Shown one piece after another: positions 44,379 to 54,107 of a stretch of DNA of 64,000 nucleotides; the first letter of the stretch is position 1; each line of letters begins with the position of its first letter. The DNA is from Saccharopolyspora flava (GTDB lineage Bacteria; Actinomycetota; Actinomycetes; Mycobacteriales; Pseudonocardiaceae): contig NZ_FOZX01000001.1 of assembly GCF_900116135.1 (NCBI RefSeq), forward strand, positions 558,001 to 622,000, given 5' to 3'. The position numbers and the translations under genes are program-made. The notes under the pieces are model-generated. The model saw only the letters and a program-made list of their open reading frames with translations, had not been told where the DNA came from and searched no databases.

Positions 44379-46443
44379 ATGTCCGCTGCTCCACCGCTCA
44401 CCCGCACCGGGGAACCGAGAGGGTCGCGTCCCGCCCGCTGGGCGGTACTGGCGCTCGCCGCGTTCCTCAACACCTGGGCGCTGTCGATCAACGAGTGGGC
44501 CAACACCTACTACTCGGCCGCGGTGCTGGGGATGACGCGGAGCTGGAAGGCGTTCTTCTACGGCGCGATGGACGCGGGATCGTTCATCACGGTCGACAAA
44601 CCACCGCTGGCCCTGTGGGTGCAGGCGCTGTCCGCGCGGATCTTCGGGTTCAACACCTGGAGCCTGCTGCTGCCCCAGGCCATCGCCGGGGTGGCCGCGG
44701 TGTGGGTGGTGCAGCACGTGGTGCGCCGCGGTTTCGGCCCCGCCGCCGGGACGCTGGCGGGACTGGCGCTGGCGGTGACGCCGATCGCGGTGGTGATGGC
44801 CCGGCACAACAACCCGGACATGCTGCTGACCCTGCTGCTGGCGCTGTCGCTGTGGGCGGCCTCGAACGCGATCCGGTCGGGAAGGCTGATGCCGCTGGTG
44901 TGGTGCGCGGTCGCGATCGGCCTGGCGTTCAACACCAAGATGCTGCAGGCGTTCTTCGTGGTCCCGGTGATCGCGGCGGTCTACCTGCTGGCGGCCCGCC
45001 CGGCGTGGCCGCGCAAGCTGCTCAACCTGGGCGTGGCGGGGATCGCGCTGGCGGCGGTGAGCGCGTCGTGGCTGCTGGTGGTCGACCTCGTGCCGGCCTC
45101 GGCCCGGCCGTACGTGGGCGGCCAGCAGGAACAACACGGTCCTCGACCTGCTGCTGGGCTACAACGGCCTCGGTCGCGTCGAGGGGCAGGCGCGGATCAT
45201 GTCGCCCGGCATGATGGGCGGCGGTGGCCCCGGTGGCGGTCCCGGCGGTGGGATGCCTCCGGGCGGCGGAATGCCCCCGGGCGGTGGCGGTCCCGGCGGG
45301 GGCGGCATGGACGGCGCGAGCCTGACGCGGCTGGTCAGCGGCGAGGTCGCCTCGCAGATCGGCTGGCTGTACCCGCTGGCCCTCTTCGGCATGATCGCCG
45401 TGCTGGTGCTCCTCCGGCGCCGCCCCCGGCACGACGCCCAGCGCGCCGATTTCCTGCTGTGGGCCGGAACCCTGCTGATCACGGCGGGCGTGTTCACCTT
45501 CGCCTCCGGCATCTGGCACACCTACTACACGGTCGCCCTGGCCGCCCCGCTGGCGGCGGTCGTGGGCATGGGCGTGATCGCGATGTGGCGCCTGACCCGC
45601 GACACCGAGTGGTGGGGCCTGCTGCTCCCGGCGTCGATCATCACGACCGGTCTCTGGAGCGCCCACCTGCTCGGCCGCAACGAGGACTTCCTGCCGTAAA
45701 TGGGAACCGTCGTCGCAGCCGTCGCGCTGGTCGCCGGTGTTGCGATGACGGTTCCCCTGTTCCTGCCCCGCGCCCGGCGAGCCGGGAAGACCCGCGTCAT
45801 CGCCGCGGGTGCGCTGGTGGGAATCCTCGCGTCGCTGGCGGGACCGACGGCCTACGCGGTGACTCCGCTGTCCACCCCGGTGCAAGCAACGTTCCCCTCC
45901 GCCGGCCCCAGCACCACCGGTCCCGGCGGCGGTCCGGGCCCCGACGGGGGCCGCGGGATGCCCGACGGCACCCGGCACGGGGGCGGAACGCGACCGGACG
46001 GCGCGACCGGGCACCGGCCCGACGGCGTGCGCGGCGAACGCGGCGAGCGCTCCGGCGGCGAACAGGTCAGCCCGCAGCTGATGCGCTACCTCACCGACCA
46101 CCACGAGAACGAGACGTGGCTGGTCGCGGTGGTGGGATCGATGGTCGCGGCACCGGTGATCCTGGAGACCGGCCAACCGGTGATGGCCGTCGGCGGCTAC
46201 AACGGCAACGACCCCACCCCCACCGTCGATGAGCTCAAGCAGCACATCGCCGACGGCGAGCTCCGCTACGTCTGGACCAGCGGCTCCTCAGGCGTCCGGA
46301 GCATGAGCGGCGACGTCGACACGGCGGTCGTCGACACCACCATGTCCTGGGTCGCCCACCACTGCCCCGTCGTCAACCCCACCGACTACGGCGCCAACCC
46401 CACAACCACCACCCACCTCCACGACTGCCAAGGCACAACATGA
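44379..46443 (+). pseudogene. second GT-C glycosyltransferase, broken by a frameshift and a stop
   Basis: A divergent paralogue of the 737-residue GT-C gene, with GGAGAGG 7 nt before ATG 44379. Homology runs in frame to YVGG (about 45120), then continues one frame later with NNTVLDLLLGYNGLGRV. One extra C in GGCGGCCAGCAGG (about 45118-45124) explains the shift. The second frame goes on to RNEDFLP and then meets TAA at 45697-45699, followed at once by ATG; the same frame then continues through the YkcA/B-type C-terminal domain (YLTDHHENETWLVAV, MAVGGYNGNDPTPTVDEL) to 46443. Two lesions argue against a single sequencing error. Pieces at 45199-45699 and 45700-46443 could still be translated. Confidence 0.8.
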
Positions 46444-46483
46444 CCCGCCCCAACGAACCAAAAACCCCTCCGCAGACGGCGAC

Positions 46484-47077
46484 TCACCGATCCGACAGCA
46501 GCTCAACGAGGACCGGCATCGCCGAGGACGGATCCGGACCCACCCGCCCAGCCCGCAACTCGGGGTCGGCGCGATATGCGATCGCGCACGCTTCGCCGAC
46601 CTGGTGGAACGGGAAGCTCAGCGACAGCATCTTGTTCTTGACCAAACCCAGTTTGGCGGTGCGCTGATCGAGCTGCGCAGAAGTCAACGCAGAACGATTC
46701 CCCTCGGCATGCCATCGCAACCACATCTCGAACTTCACGTTGGAGACCAGCAGCAGAATCGACTCGCGCTCAGCGCGTTCGCAGGCGCTCGGCAGCGCTT
46801 CGTGCCGGTCGACGTCCACCAAGCAGACGCAGATGTCGAAGGGCTTGTCATCCTTCGCCGCCTTGTCCCGGATCTCGACGCACTTCCGGACGACTCGGAG
46901 CGGATCCCTCCCCACACCGACCGGTTTGACGACCGCCGTCGAACCTCTGCTGCGCAGAAAGCTGTTCAGGCGTTCGACGTACTGCGGCTCGGTGAGAGTG
47001 CCTTCGGTGACGACGAGAATTCGCTTGGCGAGCTGCCTCGCCGGACGCCCCCGGCGCTTGTTCGGACGGTCGGCCAC
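46484..47077 (-). CDS. RloB-like Toprim-type protein, partner of the AAA ATPase
   Basis: A 197-residue protein of the RloB-like group. The N-terminus RILVVTEGTLTEPQYVERL (Glu 25) and the downstream CLVDVDRHE (Asp 88, Asp 90) match the Glu and DxD metal ligands of Toprim nucleases. A third conserved part is VSNVKFEMWLRWH. The start GTG at 47077 stands 2 nt after the ATPase stop, so the two are coupled. AAA-ATPase plus Toprim pairs occur in OLD, PARIS (AriA/AriB) and, I believe, AbiL-type defence systems. The family and gene pairing are seen; the phage-defence role is inferred. Confidence 0.78.
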   Translation of the reverse strand: MADRPNKRRGRPARQLAKRILVVTEGTLTEPQYVERLNSFLRSRGSTAVVKPVGVGRDPLRVVRKCVEIRDKAAKDDKPFDICVCLVDVDRHEALPSACERAERESILLLVSNVKFEMWLRWHAEGNRSALTSAQLDQRTAKLGLVKNKMLSLSFPFHQVGEACAIAYRADPELRAGRVGPDPSSAMPVLVELLSDR

Positions 47078-47079
47078 CT

Positions 47080-48420
47080 TCAGCCCGCCTCGGGTCGGAC
47101 GAGGACCGCCAGTGAGCTGGGTGAGAGCCGTGGTGTTCCGCCGTACCGTCCCGTCAGGTACCGCTTGGCCACGTTCGCGTCGGGATGTTTCGGGAAATCG
47201 GCGAGGCAGGACAGCTCGGTGACTCCGTCCCAGGACTTGTCCGTGAACCACACCTGCTCGGGCTCGAGAGAGACCTCGCTCAGGGGCGAGAGCAGGTAGG
47301 ACTCGTGACTGGTGAACACCAGCTGCGCCTGCTCGGTGTTGACCGTCGGGTCCGCGAACGCGCCGAGCAGCACGTCCAGCAGGTGCGGGTGGAGGCTCGC
47401 ATCGATCTCGTCGACCACGAGCAGTCCCCCGCCGCGCAGGGCTTCCAGCGCAGGCACCGCGATGGAGAGCCACGCGATGGTCCCATCGCTCTCGTCGTGG
47501 ATCGAGAACGCGGGGCGTTCCTCCGCGGTGCCGCGGTGGGTGAACACGAGATGCCGGACGACCTGCGCGAGCTGGTCGTCGTCCAGCTCGTCCTGCTCCT
47601 CGCGATCGTCGTCCGCGTCTCCGGCCTCGGCAGGGGCCGCGTCGTCGCCGCCTTGAACGTCGCGCACCCATCGCCGAAGCGCTCGGCGGATGTGCTCCGG
47701 GATCTTGGTCTCCTCGATGTCGACCTTCACGACGCCGATGTCGGCGACCTGCAGCAGCGCCTCGAGGTCGCAGAAGGTGATCGCCCCCTCGGCGAGCGAG
47801 TCGGCGATGTTGGTCAGCCGGGCTTCGCGATGGGAGTCCTTCACGAGGACGTAGTCGAAGCTCGACGTCAGGTCGTGCGCGACGGCGTGCAGCGGGGAGT
47901 CGGGCAGGAGGAGAGCGCGGCTGAGCACGAGCTCGCGCTTCGTCACCTCGATCCTGCGGAGACTCGGGTGGAACGTCAGGACATCGTCGTCGCGGTCGCG
48001 GTCCAGCAACGTGCGCCATCGCGACGACGGCACGTCCCGCAACCACTCCCGCTTGATGCCCTCGGCGTCGACCTCGAACCCGTACCGGTGACGACGTCCA
48101 TCGTGGACGAAGTCGAGCTCGTAGGTGCTCGACGATGCGCGCGCGTCCCCGTCCAGCAGGAACGGTGCGCGCCGCATCCCCTTCGCCGCCTGCCAGGTCG
48201 TCGCCGAGTGGCCGATCGCCGCGAAGGCGTACCGGATCGCGTCGAGCACGGCGGACTTGCCGGTGGCGTTGCCCCCGAAGACGCCCGCAAGCGGATACGT
48301 CGCAGCGGCCCAGTCGTCGTCCCGGGGCCGAAGGGTGCGCAGCGACGGGCGAGCGAAGTCGACGGTGACTTCGTCGCGGATGCTGTTGTGGTTCCGCACC
48401 GTGAAGCTCAGCAGGAGCAT
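47080..48420 (-). CDS. AAA15-family ATPase (RloA/AriA-like), probable defence ATPase
   Basis: A 446-residue ABC/SMC-type ATPase of the AAA15/AAA21 group. The start MLLLSFTVRNHNSIRDEVTVDF is the family's, Walker A is GGNATGKS (49-56) and Walker B is LLVVDEIDASLHPHLLDVL, followed by LVFTSHES with the sensor His. An acidic insert (AEAGDADDDREEQDELDDDQ) lies between the lobes. It is followed by the RloB-like gene. The pair lies in the accessory stretch next to mutM. The ATG at 48420 has no strong Shine-Dalgarno sequence. Confidence 0.85.
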   Translation of the reverse strand: MLLLSFTVRNHNSIRDEVTVDFARPSLRTLRPRDDDWAAATYPLAGVFGGNATGKSAVLDAIRYAFAAIGHSATTWQAAKGMRRAPFLLDGDARASSSTYELDFVHDGRRHRYGFEVDAEGIKREWLRDVPSSRWRTLLDRDRDDDVLTFHPSLRRIEVTKRELVLSRALLLPDSPLHAVAHDLTSSFDYVLVKDSHREARLTNIADSLAEGAITFCDLEALLQVADIGVVKVDIEETKIPEHIRRALRRWVRDVQGGDDAAPAEAGDADDDREEQDELDDDQLAQVVRHLVFTHRGTAEERPAFSIHDESDGTIAWLSIAVPALEALRGGGLLVVDEIDASLHPHLLDVLLGAFADPTVNTEQAQLVFTSHESYLLSPLSEVSLEPEQVWFTDKSWDGVTELSCLADFPKHPDANVAKRYLTGRYGGTPRLSPSSLAVLVRPEAG

Positions 48421-48503
48421 GGCGCGACATTAGCACCTGAGCCCATCACATCTCTCGTTTTTCGAGCAGAATGAGTCGCTCAGAATGATGAGATCCGCGC
48501 CGA

Positions 48504-49388
48504 CTACAGGTGGGCGTTGCGGGGTTTGGGTTGGCAGACGGGGCAGGTGTAGGCGGAGCGGTTCATCCACGGGTCCCGGCGGATGGAGGCGCCGCAGCGC
48601 GGGCAGGGGCTGCCTCCCTGGCCGTAGACCGCCAGGGAGCGGTCGAAGTAGCCCGATTCGCCGTTGACGTTGACGTAGAGGGCGTCGAAGGAGGTCCCGC
48701 CGGCGTGCAGCGCCTCGCCGATGACGTCGGTGACGGCCTCCATCAGCTCGCGCACCTTGGGCCGCGTCATCGTCGCGGTCGGACGGGCCCAGTGCAGCTT
48801 GGCGCGCCACAGGGCCTCGTCGGCGTAGATGTTGCCGATGCCCGAGACCAGGCTCTGGTCCAGCAGCGCGCGCTTGATGCCGGTCCGCCGGGCGCGCAGC
48901 CGCTCGGTCAGCCGCGCCAGGTCGAACACCGGCTCCAGCGGGTCCGGCGCGATGTGGGCGACCGGTTCGGGCAGCAGCACGCCGTCGACCTCGACGAGCT
49001 CGGCCAGCTGCAGACCGCCGAAGGTGCGCTGATCGACGAACCGCAGCTCAGGACCGCCGTCGGCGAAGCGCATCCGCACCCGCAGGTGCTTCTCGTCGGG
49101 CGCGTCGGTGGGTTGCACGAGCAGCTGCCCGCTCATGCCCAGGTGCACGACGAGACCTTCGCCGTCGGTGTCGCCGGAGCCGTCGCCGAGCTCGATCCAC
49201 AGGTACTTCCCGCGCCGCCGAGCGGCGGTGAGCACCCGCCCAGCCAGCCGGGCCGCCAGGTCCTGGGCTCCGAGGGCGTGGCGGCGCACGGCGCGCGGGT
49301 GCAGGACTTCGACGCTGGAGAGCTTCCGGCTCACGGCGTGTTCGGCGACACCGCGGCGGACCACCTCGACCTCGGGCAACTCAGGCAC
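48504..49388 (-). CDS. mutM: formamidopyrimidine-DNA glycosylase MutM
   Basis: MutM (Fpg) excises 8-oxoguanine and formamidopyrimidines and nicks the site. The protein must begin [12 protein letters not shown], because Pro2 is the nucleophile and Glu3 a catalytic acid, so the GTG at 49388 is the start (294 residues). HLGMSGQL, the FVDQRTFGG region and [14 protein letters not shown] are present. The C-terminal zinc finger [25 protein letters not shown] has four Cys. It lies downstream of rnc, as in Mycobacterium, but the usual acyP-smc neighbours are about 25 kb away. Confidence 0.96.
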   Translation of the reverse strand: MPELPEVEVVRRGVAEHAVSRKLSSVEVLHPRAVRRHALGAQDLAARLAGRVLTAARRRGKYLWIELGDGSGDTDGEGLVVHLGMSGQLLVQPTDAPDEKHLRVRMRFADGGPELRFVDQRTFGGLQLAELVEVDGVLLPEPVAHIAPDPLEPVFDLARLTERLRARRTGIKRALLDQSLVSGIGNIYADEALWRAKLHWARPTATMTRPKVRELMEAVTDVIGEALHAGGTSFDALYVNVNGESGYFDRSLAVYGQGGSPCPRCGASIRRDPWMNRSAYTCPVCQPKPRNAHL

Positions 49389-49455
49389 GAGCCCATCCTG
49401 TCCCACGCCCGGAACGCGCCCACCACCGGGACCTGACCGGGTCGGGGCGCGAAAA

Positions 49456-49510
49456 GGGACATGATCAGGGGCCGGGCGGATCCGCCCGAACCGGTCCCTG
49501 ATCATGTCCC
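49456..49510. terminator. 15-bp perfect inverted repeat enclosing a palindrome
   Basis: GGGACATGATCAGGG (49456-49470) and CCCTGATCATGTCCC (49496-49510) are perfect reverse complements, and the centre contains GGGCGGATCCGCCC (49474-49487), a second perfect palindrome. It lies between the rnc stop (49527) and the mutM start (49388). It could terminate the rpmF-rnc transcript; it is unusually large for that role. Confidence 0.75.
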
Positions 49511-49526
49511 TCTCAGGCGTTCGGCC

Positions 49527-50291
49527 TCACGACGCGGAGTCGGCAGAGCCCTCCTCCGCGGACTTCGCCGCGTTGACCTGCTCGTCGAGCAGGCGCCACG
49601 CCGCCTCGGCGGCCTTCTGCTCGGCTTCCTTCTTGGTGCGGCCGTCGCCGCGACCGTAGGTCTGGCCGCCGACGGAGACGAAGGCGCTGAACTCCTTGCG
49701 GTGGTCCGGCCCCTCCTCCTCGACGCGGTACTCGGGCACGCCGAGCGCCGCGGAAGCGGTCAGCTCCTGCAGGCTCGTCTTCCAGTCCAGACCGGCACCG
49801 CGCCGCGGCGCCTCGGCCAGCAGCGGCTGGAAGAGCTTGTGCACGACGGCGCGGGCGACGTCGATGCCTTCGGCCAGGTAGACGGCGCCGAGCACCGCTT
49901 CCAGACCGTCCGCGAGGATGCTCGCCTTGTCACGGCCCCCCGTGAGCTCCTCGCCCCGGCCCAGCAGCAGGTACTCGCCGAGACCGCCCTCACCGAGCCC
50001 GCGGGCCACTCCGGCCAGCGCGTGCATGTTGACCACGCTGGCGCGCAGCTTCGCGAGCTGCCCCTCCGGCAGATCGGGGTGCTCGTTGTAGAGGTGATCG
50101 GTGATCACCAGCCCGAGCACCGCGTCGCCGAGGAACTCCAGCCGCTCGTTCGGCGGAAGACCGCCGTTCTCGTACGCGTACGAACGGTGGGTGAGGGCAA
50201 GGGTGAGCAGCTCGGCGTCCAACTCGACGCCGAGCGCTGCCAACAACGGAGCCCGGTCGATCTGACGGGCCCTCGGCTGCTTTCCCCCCAC
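49527..50291 (-). CDS. rnc: ribonuclease III
   Basis: Double-strand-specific endoribonuclease that processes rRNA precursors and mRNAs. The 254-residue protein has the signature [21 protein letters not shown] with the metal-binding Glu and Asp, the second acidic region [22 protein letters not shown], and a C-terminal dsRNA-binding domain ([31 protein letters not shown]). I chose GTG 50291 because the rpmF stop lies 14 nt upstream; frames extending further would run into rpmF. Confidence 0.95.
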   Translation of the reverse strand: MGGKQPRARQIDRAPLLAALGVELDAELLTLALTHRSYAYENGGLPPNERLEFLGDAVLGLVITDHLYNEHPDLPEGQLAKLRASVVNMHALAGVARGLGEGGLGEYLLLGRGEELTGGRDKASILADGLEAVLGAVYLAEGIDVARAVVHKLFQPLLAEAPRRGAGLDWKTSLQELTASAALGVPEYRVEEEGPDHRKEFSAFVSVGGQTYGRGDGRTKKEAEQKAAEAAWRLLDEQVNAAKSAEEGSADSAS

Positions 50292-50305
50292 TACGTGACC
50301 GCCGC

Positions 50306-50488
50306 TCAGGCGGGCTGGACGACCTGACGGCCGTCGTACTGACCGCAGGCCGGGCAGACGACGTGCGGCAGCTTCTGCTCGCGGCAGGAGCGGTTCGAGC
50401 ACTCGGTCAGCGTCGGCGCCGAGGTCTTCCACGACGAACGGCGGTGACGGGTGTTGGCCCGGGACATCTTGCGCTTCGGGACGGCCAC
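50306..50488 (-). CDS. rpmF: 50S ribosomal protein L32
   Basis: L32 of 60 residues, [20 protein letters not shown] onward. It keeps the zinc-binding Cys pairs in CSNRSC and CPACGQY, so it is the zinc-dependent (C+) form. It is placed between the DUF177 gene (2 nt apart) and rnc (14 nt apart), the standard actinobacterial order. Confidence 0.96.
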   Translation of the reverse strand: MAVPKRKMSRANTRHRRSSWKTSAPTLTECSNRSCREQKLPHVVCPACGQYDGRQVVQPA

Positions 50489-50490
50489 GA

Positions 50491-51063
50491 CTACTTCTCC
50501 TCTTCGGTACCGCCGAACCGCTCTTGAAGCGCGGCCCAGCGAGGATCAATGGTCTCATGCGTGTGCTCGGGGGCGAGTTCGGCCCACTTCACGCCGCACC
50601 CGGAGCACAGCCCCTGGCAGTCCGGCGAGCACAACGGTGCCGAGGGAAGCGACAGCAGCATCGCGTCCCGCACCACCGGTTCGAGGTCGATCAGGTCGTC
50701 CACGACCCGTTCCACCTCGTCGTCATCGGTGCTGGTGTCGGTGGCGCTGTCCGGGTAGGCGAACAGCTCGCGGATCTCGACCTCGATCTCCTCGGAGACC
50801 GGGTCCAGGCAGCGGACGCATTCGCCGGACAGCTCGGCCGACGCCGTGCCGGACACCAGCACGCCCTCCACCACGGACTCGGCCAGCAGATCGAGCTCCA
50901 CCGGCTCGCCCTCGGGCACCTTGATCATGTCCAGCCCGAAGCCGGCCGGTGCCGGAGCGTTGCGCGTGTAGGCACGGCTGCTACCGGCCCGGTGGCCGAT
51001 TTCCCGGGTGTCGATCACCCAAGGGCCGGCTTGCGCAGTGCGCGTTTCATGGCTCTGAGACAT
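50491..51063 (-). CDS. DUF177 (YceD) family protein
   Basis: A 190-residue YceD-family protein that in many bacteria precedes rpmF and is linked to 23S rRNA accumulation. Recognisable are [22 protein letters not shown] and the C-terminal Cys cluster [19 protein letters not shown]. The ATG at 51063 (MSQSHETRT) is chosen because upstream residues are not family-like; a GTG one codon earlier is possible. It is 2 nt upstream of rpmF, so cotranslation is likely. Confidence 0.9.
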   Translation of the reverse strand: MSQSHETRTAQAGPWVIDTREIGHRAGSSRAYTRNAPAPAGFGLDMIKVPEGEPVELDLLAESVVEGVLVSGTASAELSGECVRCLDPVSEEIEVEIRELFAYPDSATDTSTDDDEVERVVDDLIDLEPVVRDAMLLSLPSAPLCSPDCQGLCSGCGVKWAELAPEHTHETIDPRWAALQERFGGTEEEK

Positions 51064-51343
51064 CACGAATTTCGGTGCTTGATGAACGGGCAATGGGGCC
51101 GACGCTGGGAACGATCCCCGACGGGGTCGGGCGCCACGTCCCAAGTCAGCTCTCCCAGCGTACGCGACGCCCGGCTCGGAACGACACCAGCCCCGGTTCA
51201 GCGCACCGCCGCCCCGCTCCGGTGGTTGGACCATTCAGCGCAGCCGCTCGACCGGCGGGCACAACTTCCCCTCCCGCCATCAGCGGATTAGGGTGCTGGG
51301 AAATCCAGCGGTCGGGGAATTTCGCGAGGCATGGACTGACGCC

Positions 51344-51889
51344 ATGAACGAGGACGCATCCCCACTCACCACGCCCGTCTACCGGTTCGTCGAGCTCACC
51401 CCCGACGAGCTGCGGCGGATCCGGAACCAGTGCACCTGGCTGGGCTCGATCGCGACCGGGCTGAGCGCGCTCGTCGGCGTGCTGATCGTGGCCTGCGGCT
51501 ACCACGTGCCCAGCGCCACGGTCGCCACCCAGATCCTCACCGTCGGCATGGGCATCGTGGCCGCGGCCATGTCGCTGCTGCTGGCGCTCACCCTGCTCAC
51601 CGGTCGGCGCAACGTCCGGACCGGCCGCTTCAACGCCGGTGAGGCCGCGCAGGTCCGCCACGTGGCGACGACCTACTGGATGATGACCCTGCTGACCTCG
51701 TCGGTCGCCGCGCTGTCGTTCCACAGCGCGGTCCGGGTCGACGGCATCGCCTACGGCCACCACCTGGAGTACACGGCGCCGGTGATGGTCTACCTGATGC
51801 TGCTGATCTCCCCGCTGCTGGTGGCCACGGCCACCGCCGTGGCGACCCACCAGATCCTCAAGGACCCGGCCTCAGTTGGCGCCCGCTGA
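51344..51889 (+). CDS. four-helix membrane protein of unknown function
   Basis: A 181-residue protein with a 30-residue cytoplasmic N-terminus (VYRFVELTPDELRRIRNQC) and four hydrophobic segments: SIATGLSALVGVLIVACGY, ILTVGMGIVAAAMSLLLAL, YWMMTLLTSSVAALSFH and APVMVYLMLLISPLLVATA. No family is recognised. It overlaps the 3' end of sepIVA by 18 nt (convergent). It lies in the space between DUF177 and sepIVA, where I know of no conserved neighbour. Its codon bias is normal for the region. Confidence 0.72.
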   Translation: MNEDASPLTTPVYRFVELTPDELRRIRNQCTWLGSIATGLSALVGVLIVACGYHVPSATVATQILTVGMGIVAAAMSLLLALTLLTGRRNVRTGRFNAGEAAQVRHVATTYWMMTLLTSSVAALSFHSAVRVDGIAYGHHLEYTAPVMVYLMLLISPLLVATATAVATHQILKDPASVGAR

Positions 51890-52603
51890 GGGCTGCCACT
51901 CCTCGTAGTCGAACGGGGCGCCCATCGGGCTGCGGAGCTGCTGGCGGCCCTTGCCGACGGTGCGCAGCGTGCGGCCGAGCAGGTCCTCGAAGTCGGCCAG
52001 CCGGGAGTCGACGTAGGCGTCGCACTCGCTGCGCAGCCGCTCGGCCTCGTCGTTGGCCTCCTCGACGATGCGCTTGGCCTCGTTGTTCGCGGCCTGCACG
52101 ACCTCGGTGTCGGTGACCAGGCGTGCCTGCTCGGTCTTGCCCTCGTGCACCGACTGCTCGTAGGCCGCGCGACCGGCCTGCACCATGCGGTCCGCCTCGG
52201 ACTGGGCGCGGCTCACGTAGTCCTCGTACTCGCGGCGACCGGCGGTGACCGCCTGCTCGGCCTGGCCGCGGGCGTCCGACAGCAGGTGATCGGCCTGCTC
52301 GCGCGCCTCGGCCAGCATCCGCTCGGCCTCCGCCCGGGCCTCGGCGAGCGTGCGCTCGGCCTCGGACTGGGCTTCGGCGACCGACTTGTCGGCCTCCGTC
52401 TGCGCCTTGGTGACCACCTCGTCCCGGTGGTCCAGGACGTCCTGGGCGTCGTCGAGCTCCTGCGGGATCGCGTCCCGCACGTCGTCGAGCAGCTCCAGCA
52501 CATCACCGCGAGGCACCACACAACCCGAGGTCATGGGGACGCCACGGGCCTCTTCGACGATCGTCACGAGCTCGTCGAGGGCTTCGAACACCCGGTACAC
52601 CAT
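51872..52603 (-). CDS. sepIVA: DivIVA-like coiled-coil cell-division protein (SepIVA homologue)
   Basis: A 243-residue protein with a short DivIVA-like N-terminal domain (MVYRVFEALDELVTIVEEARGVPMTSGCVVPRG) and a long Ala/Glu/Arg-rich coiled coil to about residue 215. In Mycobacterium the gene near rnc and DUF177 encodes SepIVA, a DivIVA-family septation and polar-growth factor; position and layout match. The start (ATG at 52603) is clear. It overlaps the convergent membrane protein gene by 18 nt. Confidence 0.85.
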   Translation of the reverse strand: MVYRVFEALDELVTIVEEARGVPMTSGCVVPRGDVLELLDDVRDAIPQELDDAQDVLDHRDEVVTKAQTEADKSVAEAQSEAERTLAEARAEAERMLAEAREQADHLLSDARGQAEQAVTAGRREYEDYVSRAQSEADRMVQAGRAAYEQSVHEGKTEQARLVTDTEVVQAANNEAKRIVEEANDEAERLRSECDAYVDSRLADFEDLLGRTLRTVGKGRQQLRSPMGAPFDYEEWQPSAGAN

Positions 52604-52751
52604 GATCTCCCTGCAGTCGTCCAGCGCCGCGCCGTTCCAGCATCTCAGAACACCGCGCGATGCCGATCACGGGCCGTTCCCCGTCCAGTCTGCCTGCAGG
52701 ACCCCCGTACCCGGCGGAAATCCACCATCCGCGTGTCAAGCCCCGGCCGCG

Positions 52752-52798
52752 AACGAGGGAGCCTTCCCGTCATCCGGTGACGGGAAGGCTCCCTCGTT
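52752..52798 (-). terminator. terminator after coaD
   Basis: AACGAGGGAGCCTTCCCGTCA (52752-52772) pairs perfectly with TGACGGGAAGGCTCCCTCGTT (52778-52798) around a 5-nt loop. It lies about 41 nt beyond the coaD stop (52840) on the minus strand and upstream of sepIVA. Confidence 0.85.
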
Positions 52799-52839
52799 GC
52801 AAGTCCGCACTCACGCGTTGGCGTCGCGCGTCGCGAAGA

Positions 52840-53322
52840 TCAGCCGTTCTCGGCCAGCCGATCGCGCAGCCGCTGCTCGATCGTCGCCGGCAGCAGGTTG
52901 GAGACGTCACCACCGTAGGTGGCGACCTCCTTGACCAGCGACGACGCCAGGAAGCTGTAGAGCGGGTTGGTCGACATGAACATCGTCTCGACCCCGGACA
53001 GCTGCTGGTTCATCTGCGCCATCTGCAGCTCGTAGTCGAAGTCGCTGACCGCGCGCAGGCCCTTGACGATCGCGCCGATCTCGTTGGCCTTGCAGTAGTC
53101 GACCAGCAGGCCGTGCCAGGAGTCGATGCGCACGTTCGGCCACGGGGCCGTGACCTCGCGCAGCATGTCGAGGCGCTCGTCGACCGAGAACAGGCCCTTC
53201 TTGCTCTTGTTGATGAGCACCGCGACGACGACCTCGTCGAACAGGCCGGACGCTCGCTCGATGATGTCCAGATGACCGTTGGTGACCGGGTCGTAGGAAC
53301 CTGGACATACCGCACGCCTCAT
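52840..53322 (-). CDS. coaD: phosphopantetheine adenylyltransferase CoaD
   Basis: CoaD adenylates 4'-phosphopantetheine in coenzyme A synthesis. The 160-residue protein has the nucleotidyltransferase motif PGSYDPVTNGHLDII near the start and INKSKKGLFSVDERLDML, KGLRAVSDFDYELQMAQMN and LASSLVKEVATYGGDVS. It starts at ATG 53322 and lies downstream of rsmD on the same strand (54 nt), a standard pair. Confidence 0.97.
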   Translation of the reverse strand: MRRAVCPGSYDPVTNGHLDIIERASGLFDEVVVAVLINKSKKGLFSVDERLDMLREVTAPWPNVRIDSWHGLLVDYCKANEIGAIVKGLRAVSDFDYELQMAQMNQQLSGVETMFMSTNPLYSFLASSLVKEVATYGGDVSNLLPATIEQRLRDRLAENG

Positions 53323-53376
53323 GGCCAGGGACGTTAGCAGCCGGATCAGCGAACCCCCAGGATGACGTGGCCCGGC

Positions 53377-53943
53377 TCACCGCTGTTCGATCACGGCCCG
53401 GTGCACGGCGGTGTCGCCGTAGCGCTTCGAACGCAGCGCCTCCAGGGGTTCCGGCCAGTCCGGGTCGCCGCTGCGGACCGCGCGCTCGACGATCACCACG
53501 CTGCCCGGACCCACCCAGCCGTGCTCGACGAGCCCGTCGAGCACCCGCTGCAGCAGCTCGGCCGACAGGTCGTAGGGCGGATCGGCCAGCACCACGTCGA
53601 ACGGCTCCGGCGCGGGCGAGGCGGTCAGCGTCTCGGCCTTGGCCTGCTCGACCCGCACGTCGCGGAAGCCCAGGGTCGCGGCGTTGCGCTTGAGGATCTG
53701 CGCCGCGCGCCGGTCCGACTCGACGAACGTGGCGTGCCCGGCACCGCGCGAGAGCGCTTCCAGGCCGAGCGCACCGGAACCGCCGTAGAGGTCGAGCACC
53801 CGGGCGCCGTCGATGTCGAGCATCGTCTCCAGCGAGTTGAACACCGCCTCGCGCACCCGCTCCGAGGTCGGCCTGGTTCCCTTCGGGGGTACTTCCAGGC
53901 GTCGTCCGCCCGCGCTGCCCGCCACGATCCGAGTCACCCGCAC
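53377..53943 (-). CDS. rsmD: 16S rRNA (guanine966-N2)-methyltransferase RsmD
   Basis: RsmD methylates G966 of 16S rRNA using S-adenosylmethionine. The protein starts RIVAGSAGGRRLEVPP, with the SAM motif VLDLYGGSGALGLEALSRGA and the catalytic DPPY in VLADPPYDLSAEL. I chose GTG at 53943 (188 residues); a second GTG two codons on (53937) is equally possible. In-frame sequence further upstream (to 54105) does not look like RsmD. Next to coaD, as usual. Confidence 0.93.
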   Translation of the reverse strand: MRVTRIVAGSAGGRRLEVPPKGTRPTSERVREAVFNSLETMLDIDGARVLDLYGGSGALGLEALSRGAGHATFVESDRRAAQILKRNAATLGFRDVRVEQAKAETLTASPAPEPFDVVLADPPYDLSAELLQRVLDGLVEHGWVGPGSVVIVERAVRSGDPDWPEPLEALRSKRYGDTAVHRAVIEQR

Positions 53944-54107
53944 ATCGTCGCGCACCGCCGGTGGGCAGGTGTTTCGCGGGTGGTGACCCAGCGCGGATTC
54001 TACGCCCGGCGACCTCCCCCGACGGCAGGCGGGACGCGTTGGGCGGCACGGGATCGCGCGTAGTCTGTTAGGTCTGCCCACCGCGCCAGACCGGGAGAAA
54101 GTCACAG

